Shown here piece after piece: positions 27,249 to 39,000 of a stretch of DNA of 64,000 nucleotides. A model generated the notes under the pieces. It was not told the origin of the DNA and made no database searches. It was given only the letters and a program-made list of their open reading frames with translations. How positions within the stretch are numbered: the first letter of the stretch is position 1; each line of letters starts with the position of its first letter. The position numbers were made by a program, and so were the translations under genes. Source of the DNA: Verrucomicrobiota bacterium (lineage in GTDB: Bacteria > Verrucomicrobiota > Lentisphaeria > JABSQK01 > JAJFLO01); assembly GCA_021772675.1 (NCBI GenBank), contig JAJFLO010000257.1, positions 17,470 to 81,469 of the forward strand. The letters are read 5' to 3'.

Positions 27249-28052
27249 ATGATACCGATTACGGTTATCGGCGCGTGCGGTCGAATGGGAAAAGAAATCA
27301 TACAACTTGTAGCGGCTGATAGTAATTTAAAATTGGCTGGAGCAATTGACACTGAGAGGGCAGAAGGATTTGGCTCAGATGCCGGTATAAATGCCGGTAT
27401 TGACTGTTTAGGAATTGAAATTTCAAATAATTTATTGGACACAATTCCTAAAACCAAAGTTATAATTGATTTTTCATCACCTTTTGCAATCTTAGAGAAT
27501 ACAAAGGCAGCAATTGCAGGAAATTGTTCAATTGTGATTGGTACAACCGGTTTTTCTGAGGAAATCCGAGAGGAAATAAAATGTCTTGCATTGGATGGAG
27601 GGAAAATTGTCATGGCTCCAAATATGAGCATTGGGATTAACCTTCTATTTTTGTTATGCCGCCAAGCAGCAAAAATACTCGATGATGACTTTGATATAGA
27701 AATAGTTGAAATGCATCATAATCAAAAAAAAGACGCTCCCAGTGGCACTGCTGAGCAACTCGGCAAAATCTTAACTGAAGAAAGAAACTTGAGTTATGCA
27801 AATGATACTAAGCACGGTCGATTCGGACTAGTTGGCGAACGACCAGTGAATGAAATAGGTATTCATTCACTTCGTGGCGGAGATGTTGTAGGAGATCATC
27901 AAGTCATATTTGCAGCAGATGGCGAACGGTTTGAATTGGTTCACAAAGCATCCAGTAGGACTACATTTGCAAAAGGGGCCATTAGGGCCGCAAAATTTAT
28001 CGCTGCTGTAGAGCCAGGAATTTATGACATGCAGCATGTCCTGGGTTTATAA
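27249..28052 (+). CDS. dapB: 4-hydroxy-tetrahydrodipicolinate reductase
   Basis: 267 residues. The N-terminal Rossmann fold begins IPITVIGACGRMGKEI. It carries the NAD(P)H-binding IVIGTTGFSEE, the catalytic EMHHNQKKDAPSGTA signature, and HSLRGGDVVGDHQVIF. It reduces the DapA product. ATG 27249 follows AGAGAG; an ATG at 27216 would add 11 non-conserved residues. dapA and dapB form a small lysine/peptidoglycan unit. Confidence 0.96.
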   Translation: MIPITVIGACGRMGKEIIQLVAADSNLKLAGAIDTERAEGFGSDAGINAGIDCLGIEISNNLLDTIPKTKVIIDFSSPFAILENTKAAIAGNCSIVIGTTGFSEEIREEIKCLALDGGKIVMAPNMSIGINLLFLLCRQAAKILDDDFDIEIVEMHHNQKKDAPSGTAEQLGKILTEERNLSYANDTKHGRFGLVGERPVNEIGIHSLRGGDVVGDHQVIFAADGERFELVHKASSRTTFAKGAIRAAKFIAAVEPGIYDMQHVLGL

Positions 28053-28147
28053 TTAAAAGTTTAGTTTGATTTTTCCTTCTAAATCCGTAATGTTTTTAGT
28101 GTTTTATATTCCGATCAATCGCAACGAAAGAAAGTTTAAATTAAAGA

Positions 28148-28741
28148 ATGGAAAGTTACGTGTCATTATTGAGGGACTACATCATGTTCCTGAAAGGAAG
28201 CAGTGGTGAAGTAGCTATATATGTAATCATGATCATCATCATCCTCTGGTCAGGTTGCTTTTCGGCATCAGTTGCAGAATTTCGCTTAAGGAGCCCTTTG
28301 TTTCACTTTTTTATTGGGGTATTGATTCCTGTTATTTACCCCATTTTCATTTTGTTCAAAATGACTGTGTATTCAGCGCCAGTAGCTAAATTAGAAGTAG
28401 AAGAAGAAGTAATACATCATATTGAGGGACCACCTCCTGTTGAAGCAGCGCCACCAGCATCTATTGAGACAACGGCTCCCGTTGCCGGTCTTATCAATAC
28501 GGAGTCTTTAGATTCTCCAAATAGGACTTACGATCAGGGTTACTTTAAGCAAATTGCAATTGATGCTTCTGGCAACCACAGAGGACCATTTATTTTCATC
28601 GTAAAGGGCAATGAATTTAAGGTAGAAAAAATAATTGACCCTATGGGGGATGCAGTGTTGATAGAATTTGTATCTTCCGACGGCAAACTCCAAAAACTAA
28701 GAATTCCTTATCAAAATATAGACTCCGTTAAGGAAGCATAG
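28148..28741 (+). CDS. Membrane protein of unknown function
   Basis: 197 residues, not recognised. Two hydrophobic helices (about 23-42, VAIYVIMIIIILWSGCFSA, and 50-72, LFHFFIGVLIPVIYPIFILF) are followed by a Glu/Pro/Ala-rich linker (about 82-115). A small C-terminal beta-type domain follows, with DPMGDAVLIEF and QKLRIPYQNIDSVK. The layout suggests an inner-membrane anchor carrying a small folded domain. It lies between dapB and ileS on the same strand, but the spacing (95 and 188 bp) does not force an operon. Confidence 0.75.
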   Translation: MESYVSLLRDYIMFLKGSSGEVAIYVIMIIIILWSGCFSASVAEFRLRSPLFHFFIGVLIPVIYPIFILFKMTVYSAPVAKLEVEEEVIHHIEGPPPVEAAPPASIETTAPVAGLINTESLDSPNRTYDQGYFKQIAIDASGNHRGPFIFIVKGNEFKVEKIIDPMGDAVLIEFVSSDGKLQKLRIPYQNIDSVKEA

Positions 28742-28929
28742 TCGTTTCCCGCCATTTTCCCAACATTAAGAATTCAACTCATTTTTAATTTACCTGGGGA
28801 AGAATTAAATCAATACAATCATGCTGCCGTAAATCACTATTACTTTTAATGATTCTATAATTAATATTAAATCGACTTATAACCAAAATAACAAATTTAC
28901 TATCAACATGTTTAATAAATTCGAGATAA

Positions 28930-31900
28930 ATGCAAATGTTTAAAAAGGCAAAATCAAACGTTAAATTCGCTGAGCTTGAAAAAGAAATTTTATCATTTTG
29001 GGATACTAATGACACATTCCAAAAGTCCTTAAAACAACGAGAAAGCAACGAAGAATACGTGTTCTACGACGGACCGCCATTTGCAACAGGCTTGCCTCAT
29101 TATGGTCACTTATTAGCCGGCACCATCAAGGATGTTGTACCAAGATATCAAACCATGCGCGGTAAATATGTTGATCGTGTATTTGGCTGGGACTGCCATG
29201 GATTACCTATTGAAAATGAAATGGAGAAAGAATTAAACATAACCAGTAAACATGAGATCGAAGAATATGGCATCGACAAATTCAATGAAGCTTGCCGAAG
29301 CATAGTTTTGCGTCATACTTCAGAGTGGGAGACAATCGTAAAACGAATCGGAAGATGGGTTGACTTCGAAAACGGCTACCGAACCATGGATAACACCTAT
29401 ATGGAATCCATCTGGTGGGTGTTTAAGCAACTATGGGATAAAGAATTAATTTATGAAGGTCATAAAATACTTCCGTATTGTCCAAGATGCGCAACACCGT
29501 TATCTAACTTTGAAGCTAATCAGGGATATAAGGAGGTAAACGATCCTTCAATTACCATTCGCTTTAAGCTTAAAAACCAGGATAATACCTTTATTCTTGC
29601 CTGGACGACAACACCATGGACGTTACCATCAAATTTGGCACTCGCAGTTGGGCAGGACATAAACTACGCAATGGTTCAAGATGGTAACGAACGCTACATT
29701 TTGGCTAAAGACCGGTTAGATGTTTATTATAAAAAAGATTCACTGCCAATGATTATAAAGGAATATAGAGGAGCAGAGCTCTGTGATTTCAGATATACGC
29801 CCTTATTCCCCTACTTCGAAAATCTGGAAGATCAGGGTGCGTTTAAGGTTATAATTGGAGATTTTGTATCGACCGAGAATGGAACCGGGGTTGTCCATAT
29901 TGCGCCTGGATTTGGTGAAAATGATGCCTTGGCAGGCAAAAAAAACAATATCCCTTCTGTATGTCCAATTGATGCAGAATGTCGATTTACCGAAGAAATA
30001 TCAGACTACAAAGGGCGATTTGTTAAAGACGCAGATCAGGATCTAATTGCTCATTTGAAAAAGGAATCTATACTGGTTCATAAAACAAAGTATCTCCATA
30101 ACTATCCGCATTGCTGGCGCTGTGATTCGCCTCTTATTTATAGAGCAATTGCAACATGGTTTGTTAATGTCGAACTCATCAAAGATCGATTACTAAAATG
30201 TAATGAACAAATAACTTGGATGCCTGCTCATATTAAAACAGGTCGATTTGGAAAATGGTTGAGCAATGCCCACGATTGGGCAATTTCCCGCAATCGATAT
30301 TGGGGATGCCCTCTCCCAATCTGGAAAAATGATGATTCCGGAGAAACCATCTGTGTCGGTTCTATAGCTGAACTTGAGCAATTAAGTGGTAAAACTGCCA
30401 ATGATATACACAAACATTTTATTGATGACATCGAAATTAAATCCAAATCCGGTGCTATGCTCAACAGAGTTCCTGAGGTCTTGGACTGCTGGTTTGAAAG
30501 TGGATCAATGCCGTATGCGCAAAAGCATTATCCATTTGAGAATAAAGAATGGCTCGATAGCCACTTTCCTGCGGATTTTATTGCGGAAGGATTAGATCAA
30601 ACCCGTGGGTGGTTCTATACGCTCATTGTTATTGGTGGTGCTTTATTTGACAAACCTCCGTTTAAAAACGTAATAGTAAATGGCCTTATTTTAGCCGAGG
30701 ATGGCCGCAAAATGTCAAAACGGCTAAAAAACTATCCTTCACCTGAATACATAATGGATAAATACGGAGCAGACGCATTAAGATTATGCTTGCTATCTTC
30801 ATCCGTTATGCGTGGAGAGGATCTACGTTTTTCAGAAAAAGCAGTGAAAGAAATAATTAGATCAGTGCTTTTACCCATGTGGAATTCTTACAGTTTTTTT
30901 GTTACCTATGCTGCTGTCGATAAATGGGTGCCTAAACTTACGTTTAAGGAGCTCCAAGTCCATCTAAAAAATCCACTTGACCGCTGGATTATTTCACAAC
31001 TTTACGGCCTTACTTCAAACGTGAAATACAATATGGACCAGTATAATCTTCAGACAGCAGCTGCATGCTTTGCCGAATTCATTGATAACTTAACCAACTG
31101 GTATATAAGACGCAGTCGACGTCGATTTTGGAAAAGTCAAAATGATAATGATAAAGATGAAGCCTATCACACACTATATTTTACTTTAATTACATTTTGT
31201 AATACAGCTGCACCCTTTATCCCATTTATAACAGAATCAATCTACCGAAATCTGAAGACTTCATTGATGCCTGATTCTGTTCACTTAACCGATTTTCCTG
31301 TGCTGCCTGAGGCTTTTTTAGATAGAACTCTCGATGGCATTATGTCTCGTGCCATTCGAGCGGTTTCCTTAGGCCGCCATCTAAGAAGCCAATCCGGGAT
31401 ACGCACACGTCAACCATTAAATTCAGTTTACCTTGTCTCCATGAATGCCAACATCAGACAAGATTTAGAATTAATGAAACCTGTCATTGCTGAAGAACTC
31501 AATGTAAAAAAAGTTATGATTGATGAAAACGAAGAGAAACTCGTCAACTTATCTGCCAAAGCAAACTTCAAGAAATTGGGACCTAAATTAGGCAGCAACA
31601 TGAAGCATGCTGCTGTTTCAATTGCAAATCTGAATTATTTAGAAATAAACAAATTGCGAGATGGACAAACCATCGAATTAAATATAGCAAACGAAGTCAC
31701 AATTAATTTAACATTGAGTGACATTGAGATTTGCAGGGAAGAAAAGGCCGGATTGATGGCCGCAAATGATAGCGATATAACCGTCGCTCTTGATTTAACT
31801 CTAACCGAAACTCTGAAATTAGAGGGTTGGGCACGAGAAATTGTAAATCGGATTCAAAATATGCGTAAGGAGTTAAATCTTGACGTTGCCGATCGGATAT

Positions 31901-32070
31901 TAATAGAGTACTCAGCACCCGAGTTTATCCAAAAAGCAATCTTTGAATTCAATTCGTATATCACCGAAGAAACTCTCGCGACAACTATCATGAATTCAGA
32001 AAAAAGCCCTCAAATGGAATTATTTATGATAGACAATAACGAATGCTATTTTGTAATTCAAAAATCTTAA
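28930..32070 (+). CDS. ileS: Isoleucyl-tRNA synthetase, type 2 (eukaryote-like form)
   Basis: 1046-residue class I synthetase. The HIGH motif is HYGH (GLPHYGHLLAGTIKD), the KMSKS loop is KMSKR (EDGRKMSKRLKNYPSP), and the editing domain has LAWTTTPWTLPSNLALAV. Length and the C-terminal domain (EINKLRDGQTIELNIA...) match the long type 2 IleRS found in eukaryotes, Chlamydiae and several other bacteria, which is usually insensitive to mupirocin, rather than the shorter E. coli type. A two-codon-later ATG (28936) is an alternative start. No T-box leader was seen upstream. Confidence 0.96.
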   Translation: MQMFKKAKSNVKFAELEKEILSFWDTNDTFQKSLKQRESNEEYVFYDGPPFATGLPHYGHLLAGTIKDVVPRYQTMRGKYVDRVFGWDCHGLPIENEMEKELNITSKHEIEEYGIDKFNEACRSIVLRHTSEWETIVKRIGRWVDFENGYRTMDNTYMESIWWVFKQLWDKELIYEGHKILPYCPRCATPLSNFEANQGYKEVNDPSITIRFKLKNQDNTFILAWTTTPWTLPSNLALAVGQDINYAMVQDGNERYILAKDRLDVYYKKDSLPMIIKEYRGAELCDFRYTPLFPYFENLEDQGAFKVIIGDFVSTENGTGVVHIAPGFGENDALAGKKNNIPSVCPIDAECRFTEEISDYKGRFVKDADQDLIAHLKKESILVHKTKYLHNYPHCWRCDSPLIYRAIATWFVNVELIKDRLLKCNEQITWMPAHIKTGRFGKWLSNAHDWAISRNRYWGCPLPIWKNDDSGETICVGSIAELEQLSGKTANDIHKHFIDDIEIKSKSGAMLNRVPEVLDCWFESGSMPYAQKHYPFENKEWLDSHFPADFIAEGLDQTRGWFYTLIVIGGALFDKPPFKNVIVNGLILAEDGRKMSKRLKNYPSPEYIMDKYGADALRLCLLSSSVMRGEDLRFSEKAVKEIIRSVLLPMWNSYSFFVTYAAVDKWVPKLTFKELQVHLKNPLDRWIISQLYGLTSNVKYNMDQYNLQTAAACFAEFIDNLTNWYIRRSRRRFWKSQNDNDKDEAYHTLYFTLITFCNTAAPFIPFITESIYRNLKTSLMPDSVHLTDFPVLPEAFLDRTLDGIMSRAIRAVSLGRHLRSQSGIRTRQPLNSVYLVSMNANIRQDLELMKPVIAEELNVKKVMIDENEEKLVNLSAKANFKKLGPKLGSNMKHAAVSIANLNYLEINKLRDGQTIELNIANEVTINLTLSDIEICREEKAGLMAANDSDITVALDLTLTETLKLEGWAREIVNRIQNMRKELNLDVADRILIEYSAPEFIQKAIFEFNSYITEETLATTIMNSEKSPQMELFMIDNNECYFVIQKS

Positions 32071-32095
32071 AACCATTAAAAATGAATAATGAAAA

Positions 32096-32932
32096 CTAAG
32101 GTAGTTCAATATACTGAAAAAAATTGTCCGCAATCTTTGAAGATGCAAAAATTACATGATCGCGAATTTTCCACCGCTGAGAATGATCACTATCCAGAAA
32201 ATAATTTTTTGAGTTAATTTGCGTATCTAAAACTCTCCTTGACCCAACAAATCTACCAACAATATTTAGCTTTTGCAGCATTGGCAACCCTCCAGCCAAA
32301 TCCCACAGTTTAAGGTTTGCTATATATGCGTGATACCTGTCGACCAAAAGATAGGCAAGTGGCATCACTGCACAACAAATGGTGTGGACTGGATTTTCAA
32401 CATGGAATTTGCCCTTTTTTGACATATCCTGAGTGATCGCGATCAAGCCTGTTGACGAAGATTCTCGAGTATACTCTTTCAATATGAGAAACTCATGATT
32501 TTTCGCATTGTCTTTAACGTTGATAAAATAAACATTATTACCATCTGAAATAAAGATCTCTCTTGTGACCGGTAGATAAATGGCACCTTCGATCAAATTG
32601 GCATTTTCTGAGTAACCAATTGATATGCCCCAATTTGGAAGATGATTAGCGTACGAAACTGTGCCATCAATTGGATCAACAACAAACATCGAATTTTTAA
32701 ATGAATTTTGGATATAATCATTCGATTTATACTGAATGGTTTCTTCTCCGATCAAAAACTTCCCTACTTCTGGTTTGTCGAGTAATTGAGCAAAGAGATT
32801 CTCAATTTCACAATCAGCATTCGTGACAATGCTTCCATCTCTTTTTACGCTACAAGACGGATTTTGATAATAATGAAGAGCGATATTACCTGCTTCAATC
32901 AAAATCTCGATTATTTCCTTCGTATTCCACAT
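32096..32932 (-). CDS. Inositol monophosphatase family phosphatase
   Basis: 278 residues. The Mg-dependent phosphatase motifs are present: the Glu of FLIGEET, VVDPIDGTVSYANHLPNWGISIG and LWDLAGGLPML. Members hydrolyse inositol phosphate, sugar phosphates or 3'-phosphoadenosine phosphate; the sequence does not separate these. It is convergent with ileS and divergent from the large TPR gene. Confidence 0.88.
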   Translation of the reverse strand: MWNTKEIIEILIEAGNIALHYYQNPSCSVKRDGSIVTNADCEIENLFAQLLDKPEVGKFLIGEETIQYKSNDYIQNSFKNSMFVVDPIDGTVSYANHLPNWGISIGYSENANLIEGAIYLPVTREIFISDGNNVYFINVKDNAKNHEFLILKEYTRESSSTGLIAITQDMSKKGKFHVENPVHTICCAVMPLAYLLVDRYHAYIANLKLWDLAGGLPMLQKLNIVGRFVGSRRVLDTQINSKNYFLDSDHSQRWKIRDHVIFASSKIADNFFQYIELP

Positions 32933-33060
32933 AATTCAAAATGATAATAGAAAAACTTAATGATAATCAGAAACAGAAACTTAACTGGCATTACAATTAT
33001 ACTCTAATATATTAGCCTGTTGAAATTCCGCAATAAATAAAATACCCGTATGCATATCAT

Positions 33061-36000
33061 ATGAAAATTCTAAAAATTACATTTAAATCTTTATTATTCT
33101 TTGCCTGCATTCTACTTTTAAACCTATCATTTACATATTCAGGCAATGCTAATACGGTTACTGTCCAGCCATTTCAAATGAAAAAGGGAAGAAAAGTATG
33201 GGGCGTTGTTTTGCGTCAATCTGACCACCATTTTGTTGTTGCCTTACCTTATGAAGTCATAGAAATAAAAAGAAGGGATGTGATGATTCCAGGCAACATG
33301 GCCCCTGAAGCAAATAAAGTTGATGAAATTTTAACGATCATAGAAAACGCTATTGAAGGGGAGGAATTTGAACGAATTAACCCTATGAGGCCCACACTGT
33401 CAGATGCCATCTCAGCTTATGAAGCTATCGCTAAACCCTTTATCGAGTCTCAAATAGAAACACCCCACCAAAGGCAAGACTGCTTAAAACAGGCCCTTTC
33501 ATATTATCAAAAAAGGAAACTGGGCATACCAAAAAGCGTAAAAGCGCTGAAAATTAGCAATGATGTTAATGACCTTGCCAAAAAGCATAGAAACAAACAA
33601 TTAAAGTTCAACATTATTATTTTTGAGCAAATCATAAAATACCGAAATGATTTATTGACACTAGTTGATCTCTTTAAAAAGGCGGAAAAAGCCAAATCTG
33701 AATCTCTTAAAGTGCTTTCAAACATTTATCAAGAAAGCTACGAACATCTCCAAACTGTTGCCATAAATAAGTTTATTCACTCTAAATCAACTGAAAAAAG
33801 CCTAAAATTGATGACTGCTCTCAGTAAGGGTGGGGCAGTTGCTCCTGATTATGAAAACAAATTTTATATTTTCATAGACAAATGCTTGGAGAATATCAGC
33901 GCATATCGTGCAACACTTACTTCTCAGATTGATACCATTTTTATATTAACTGGAAAAATTGAATTACAGCAAAGAAATATTTCCAAAACTACCTCAAATC
34001 TCCGGGACATCGAAGATTTTTTAGTCAGTTTACATGATCTTGTTTTTGGATCTCAATCAAAAAAATATAGGGCGCTTTTGAACGAAAGTATTGGAAAAAA
34101 TAAAGCGATTTTGGATGAGGGGATGAAGCGAAAGGAATTGATACTGGAAATCAGATCTAATATCAGACAAGCCAAACTGAGTTATGAGAAAGATCTCTAC
34201 GAAAACGCATTAGAGCAATTCAGGAAAATTCAATCTACTATAGCAAATTCAACATTGCCAAAAGGGGATGTTTCAAACGGTATAAGTAATTTCATCATCC
34301 AGTCTGAAGCTTTGTATATTTTGCAAAAAATTCAGAATCCTGACGGCAAAACTTTAGATGACATGGAATCACTTATAAATGAAAGCACACGATTTATTGA
34401 AAAAAATGATTCACTATTAAATTCTCTTAATATTTCAACGGATGGATTCAGAAAAGATATAGAAAAATTGGGCAACTACCGAGAGTTTTATAGACGATTT
34501 CAATTATTAAAAAAAGGCCAAAGTGAAGTGTCCGTAAAATCATGGAATAGAATCATCGACATAGACAGTTTATTAGTTTCACTAGGTACCAATATCAATC
34601 AACATGCTATAAATGTTTGGAAGTCATTCCTTGACCAGAATCAAGATCAAATATTCAAAAATGCGGTCTCAAATTTTCTAAATGATGTAAAGACAATCAA
34701 CCAAAAAAATTGGTCACTATTCGAGTCTCTCGTTCAGTATTGTAAATTAAAAAATAATGGGCCGAAAGCACAGTTGTTAATGGAAAAAATCACACCATTA
34801 TTAAACACGTCAAATGACACGTCATTTTCTAATGAACTGCTAGAACTTAAATTGGAAATTGGAGTTTTATATGTTGCAAACAATCAATTGGATCAAGCCT
34901 ACATTTTGTTCAGAGAAATCGAATCGGAATCACCCGAATTTGCTAAACTAAAATATATTGGTGAAATGATAGCCTTCCATCTTCAAAAATTGGGAGGTTC
35001 TCAAGAAAAAAATGAACCATTGGCAGCTCTGAAAAACTATCAAAAAATTGGGACTGAATACCCAAGATTTGCAGAAAAAAACAAGATTTTTGAAAAGATA
35101 ATTTCTCTCGAATTCGACATAGAAGCTGATCAGATTAAAGAGGGAGTAGTAAGAGATTTAGATATACTCGAAAATTTATGTAGGGACTATAAAGGAAAAA
35201 TTGGAAATATAAAAATTGTAAGGGAAAAAAGTGATGGATTAAAAAATCGTTATGAGAAGCTTTGGCAAACGGGAGATTATGACAAAGCAGTCACGACCTA
35301 CATAGAATTTGCCAAAAACTATGTAAATTTTTCTAAGGAAACAGATCTTATCAATGAACTTTTTGATGGGATATCGACACATATTTACAAAATGTTGCAA
35401 GAGTCAAGAAAATCACAAAAACCATTACCAAATACTTTGATAAAGGGGTTAGAAAATTTAATTAAAAATTTTCCACTTCAAAGTTCGAAAAATCGGTTAG
35501 ATATCTGGTTCGTAGATCTAAAAATAGCCAGAGCGAATGATTATATCCGAACAGGACAAATTGTTAGGGCATTCGAAGTTTTTCACGAATTAGTAGAGAC
35601 AAACCCGGAACTAATAAATCCAGATACAAATTTAGAAGAAAAGAATCCTAATACTAACAAAATCAAAGAGCTGAAGGTAAGAATTGATCGTTTAAGTTGG
35701 AAGTATAAACTTGAAAAATGGTTGACCCCCCTTGGCATCGCAGTCAATAATACATATGATATAGTCGCATTGATTTTTGCCTTACTTATTTGGCCATTTT
35801 TTCTGTTTAGAGCCTACAATGTGGGAAAACAAAAAGGACACTTGAGCTACCGCCTCATTCATTGCGTTGTTGTTTTTTTCATATTTTTAGCGTTGCAATG
35901 TGCGTTTGTATACGGCAAATATCCTTTTTACAAGTCATTTATTTTCGCATTCACTCTGCCAATTGTATTTTTTCATTGTCTTGGATTTTCAACTTATCTA

Positions 36001-39000
36001 TTCTTTCCATTAATCTATTGTGAACGTATCCTGAATATTGAAACTAGTATTAATAATTTTCTGACTCTCCCAATATTCAATAAATTAGGCGTTGTGACGA
36101 AACTTGCAGGTGTATTTAGTAAGGATATCGCCAAGCGGAAAAATGACATTCCTCTATTACATGATCGCACATTGTATATGATCGAAAAGGCAAATTATAA
36201 ATCAACAGTTAATCCTGAAGCCGGGTATGAATCGTTTTTGAAACTTATCCAGCGCCTTAATCAAGTACTCGTCAAATCAAATACCTGGAAACGACACTAC
36301 AGTACCTGTATTTACAATCTTGGCGCCATTGCTTACCATTTAGAGAGAGAACAGGATGCGATTCAATATCTTGAGCAACATCTTGAATATGAACCAAAAC
36401 ATATCGAGACCCGAAAAATGCTGGTCGATCTATTTTACGAAAAGGGAAAATTTGATGATGCAATTCCTCACTTGAAAGTGTGTCTGGCAGCGTATGGAAA
36501 AGACAACACTTTCTGGTTTAAGCTGGGTCGATGCTTTTTTGAGACGGGTAAATTCGAAGCTGCGTTTAAGTGCTTTACATCAATTGGATCTAAGGATAGG
36601 GACACATTGTTTTACGGTGCTAGATCGTACGCGAAAGCAGGAAAGTTGAAAAATGCCATAGAGTGGTATCAAATTCTATTAAAACAATGCCCAAACGACA
36701 ATCAGGCAATTTATCATTTGGCATCTTCGTTCGCATATTTTAAAGAAGACAATAAAGCAATAAAAATTGTTTCACTGTTAGGCGAAGATGACCCTTATTA
36801 CTCACGAGCACAAGTTATCATCGGCAATATGTTCTTCAGATCTGATAAACTTGTTGAAGCAGGCGAGGCATTTTTTAATATATTGCAAAATGATCCGGAT
36901 TGCATTCAGGCTTTGGTTGGTTTAGGGCAACTATCAATAACAGCAAATGAAAAAGAAAAAGCAATCGACTTCTTCCAACAGGCCAAATCTATAGACGACA
37001 CATACCCTCCGGCAAACTATTTCCTTGGCATGTTAATTGAAACAACAGAAGTTGATCGTGCAGTTTTGCTATATGAACATGCAGCTGTATCAAGTGATTT
37101 TAAGCTTTTAGCAGAAAGACGACTTGGCCGGATATACTTTTTCAAAAATGACTATGCTAGTGCGATTGACCACTTCGGGATTGCCGTTTCAGAAGGCGAA
37201 TCCTCTCCCTGGTACCTATACTTATATGCATTTTCACTAGTATCCAAAAACGAAATTGAAAAATGTAAAACGGTGCTTGATAATATTTTTGCAAGCGGAC
37301 AGGATGATAGTGAATGGAAATCAAATGCTGCAAATGCCATGTATTCATTGGGGTTACAGTTATTTGAAAAAGATTCGTACACCTCAGCATTAAAATGCTT
37401 TGAATTTCTGAAAGAAATCACGTCCCGCGCAGAGATTCCATCTGAACTTAATGACCTTATAGAAGAAGCAAATTTAAGAATGGTTGTTCAACTTATCGTA
37501 AACGAAGATTTTAATACCGCCTTTACCTCATTACGTTCACTACAGGAGCAAACAACAAATGATAAACTAAAACAATTATGCATGTATTATTCCGCGCTGG
37601 TTTACCTTTTCGCAGATCAGAACACAGAAGCAAACAAATTGTTAAACGCATTAATGAAAAAAGATAGTAGTAATTCAAGGTATCTATATCATTTGGTTAT
37701 TGCCGAATTGGGATTGGGTAATGATAAACAGGCTGCAGACCTACTAATTAAACTAAGAGACCTTTCAGATATTCCCGAAAATATTCGTATCGGTATGCAA
37801 ACGGTAAGAGCCTATCTGGAGGCGAAACAAGGTAAATTAAAAAATGCCGAACATTCTTTAGCGGATATCCCAGAATTATTAATTAATTTTCCTGGAGTTA
37901 AATATTTGGATCAGCAAATTTTAATTTTACGAATATTTTATCTTTGTCACGCAAGAGATTCCAAAAAGATACATACGCTTATACCCAGGTTAAACGAGGA
38001 TACTCAAATCGAAGCGTCTGCCCTACATGCAACTGCCGCAGTCGAATGTGGTGAATTAAACGTTGCAATGGATATTATTAAACCTTTTTTCGATAAGTCT
38101 GACACAAACAAGAAATTGTTCAGTATACTTTCGTCTGAATTGGCGCTTAAGGCCATAAAAGACAAAAACTACAATAAGGGCAGAGAGTATTTAGAGGGAA
38201 TTCCTTCCGCTGCAGAAGAGATCAACAATGTATGCCTTTTGTTGGGCATGTCAGAGGAACTCGAAAATGTTGAAAATATTGAATTCATAAGCAGTGCCAT
38301 AGATAACTTAACCGAATATTTAAGTAAACAGCAAGACAAAGCACTTCTGCAAATGCTGGTACATAATCTTGGAATTCTATATTTAAAATTTGCGATTTTA
38401 AGTGAAGAAAATGTTGTGGATAAAGGAACAATAAAAGACATTTGGAACGAATGTCTAAATTTTTGGGATGAACATATTTTAACAAATATCGACTATTGGA
38501 ATCACATTCAGGAGAGATTCTCCACAACACCGGAAAAATTAAAAGCCTTTTCTAAAAATGACGTCGATGTCATCTTTAGAAAATTTCTGAAGGAAAATTT
38601 TGTAGATATGTTCATTTCATACATTATGACCTACCTCAGCAAATCTAATGAAGCTGGAATTGAAAGACATATTTTTAATTTGAAGAGAATCGGCGAAAAA
38701 TCCGGATACACAAAAGGTTATTTTGAACAACTTAATTCCGAGTACCAAACTTATTCTAAAACCTTGAACCCTCAAGAAAATCAAATCCAAACTTGGGCTA
38801 AGAGCATTGTGAATTTACTGGTCCAACATAATATTAGTGAAATTTTGTTACAGCCCGAAGCCAAAGAGCTAAAACAACGCTTTGAAATATTTCAGAGATG
38901 TAAAACTAAATATGCAACTCCTGCTGATTATAAGGTCGTTCAAAAACAATATAATACTTATTTAATGGATGCTCTTCATGAAGGAATTTCTGGTAATTTT

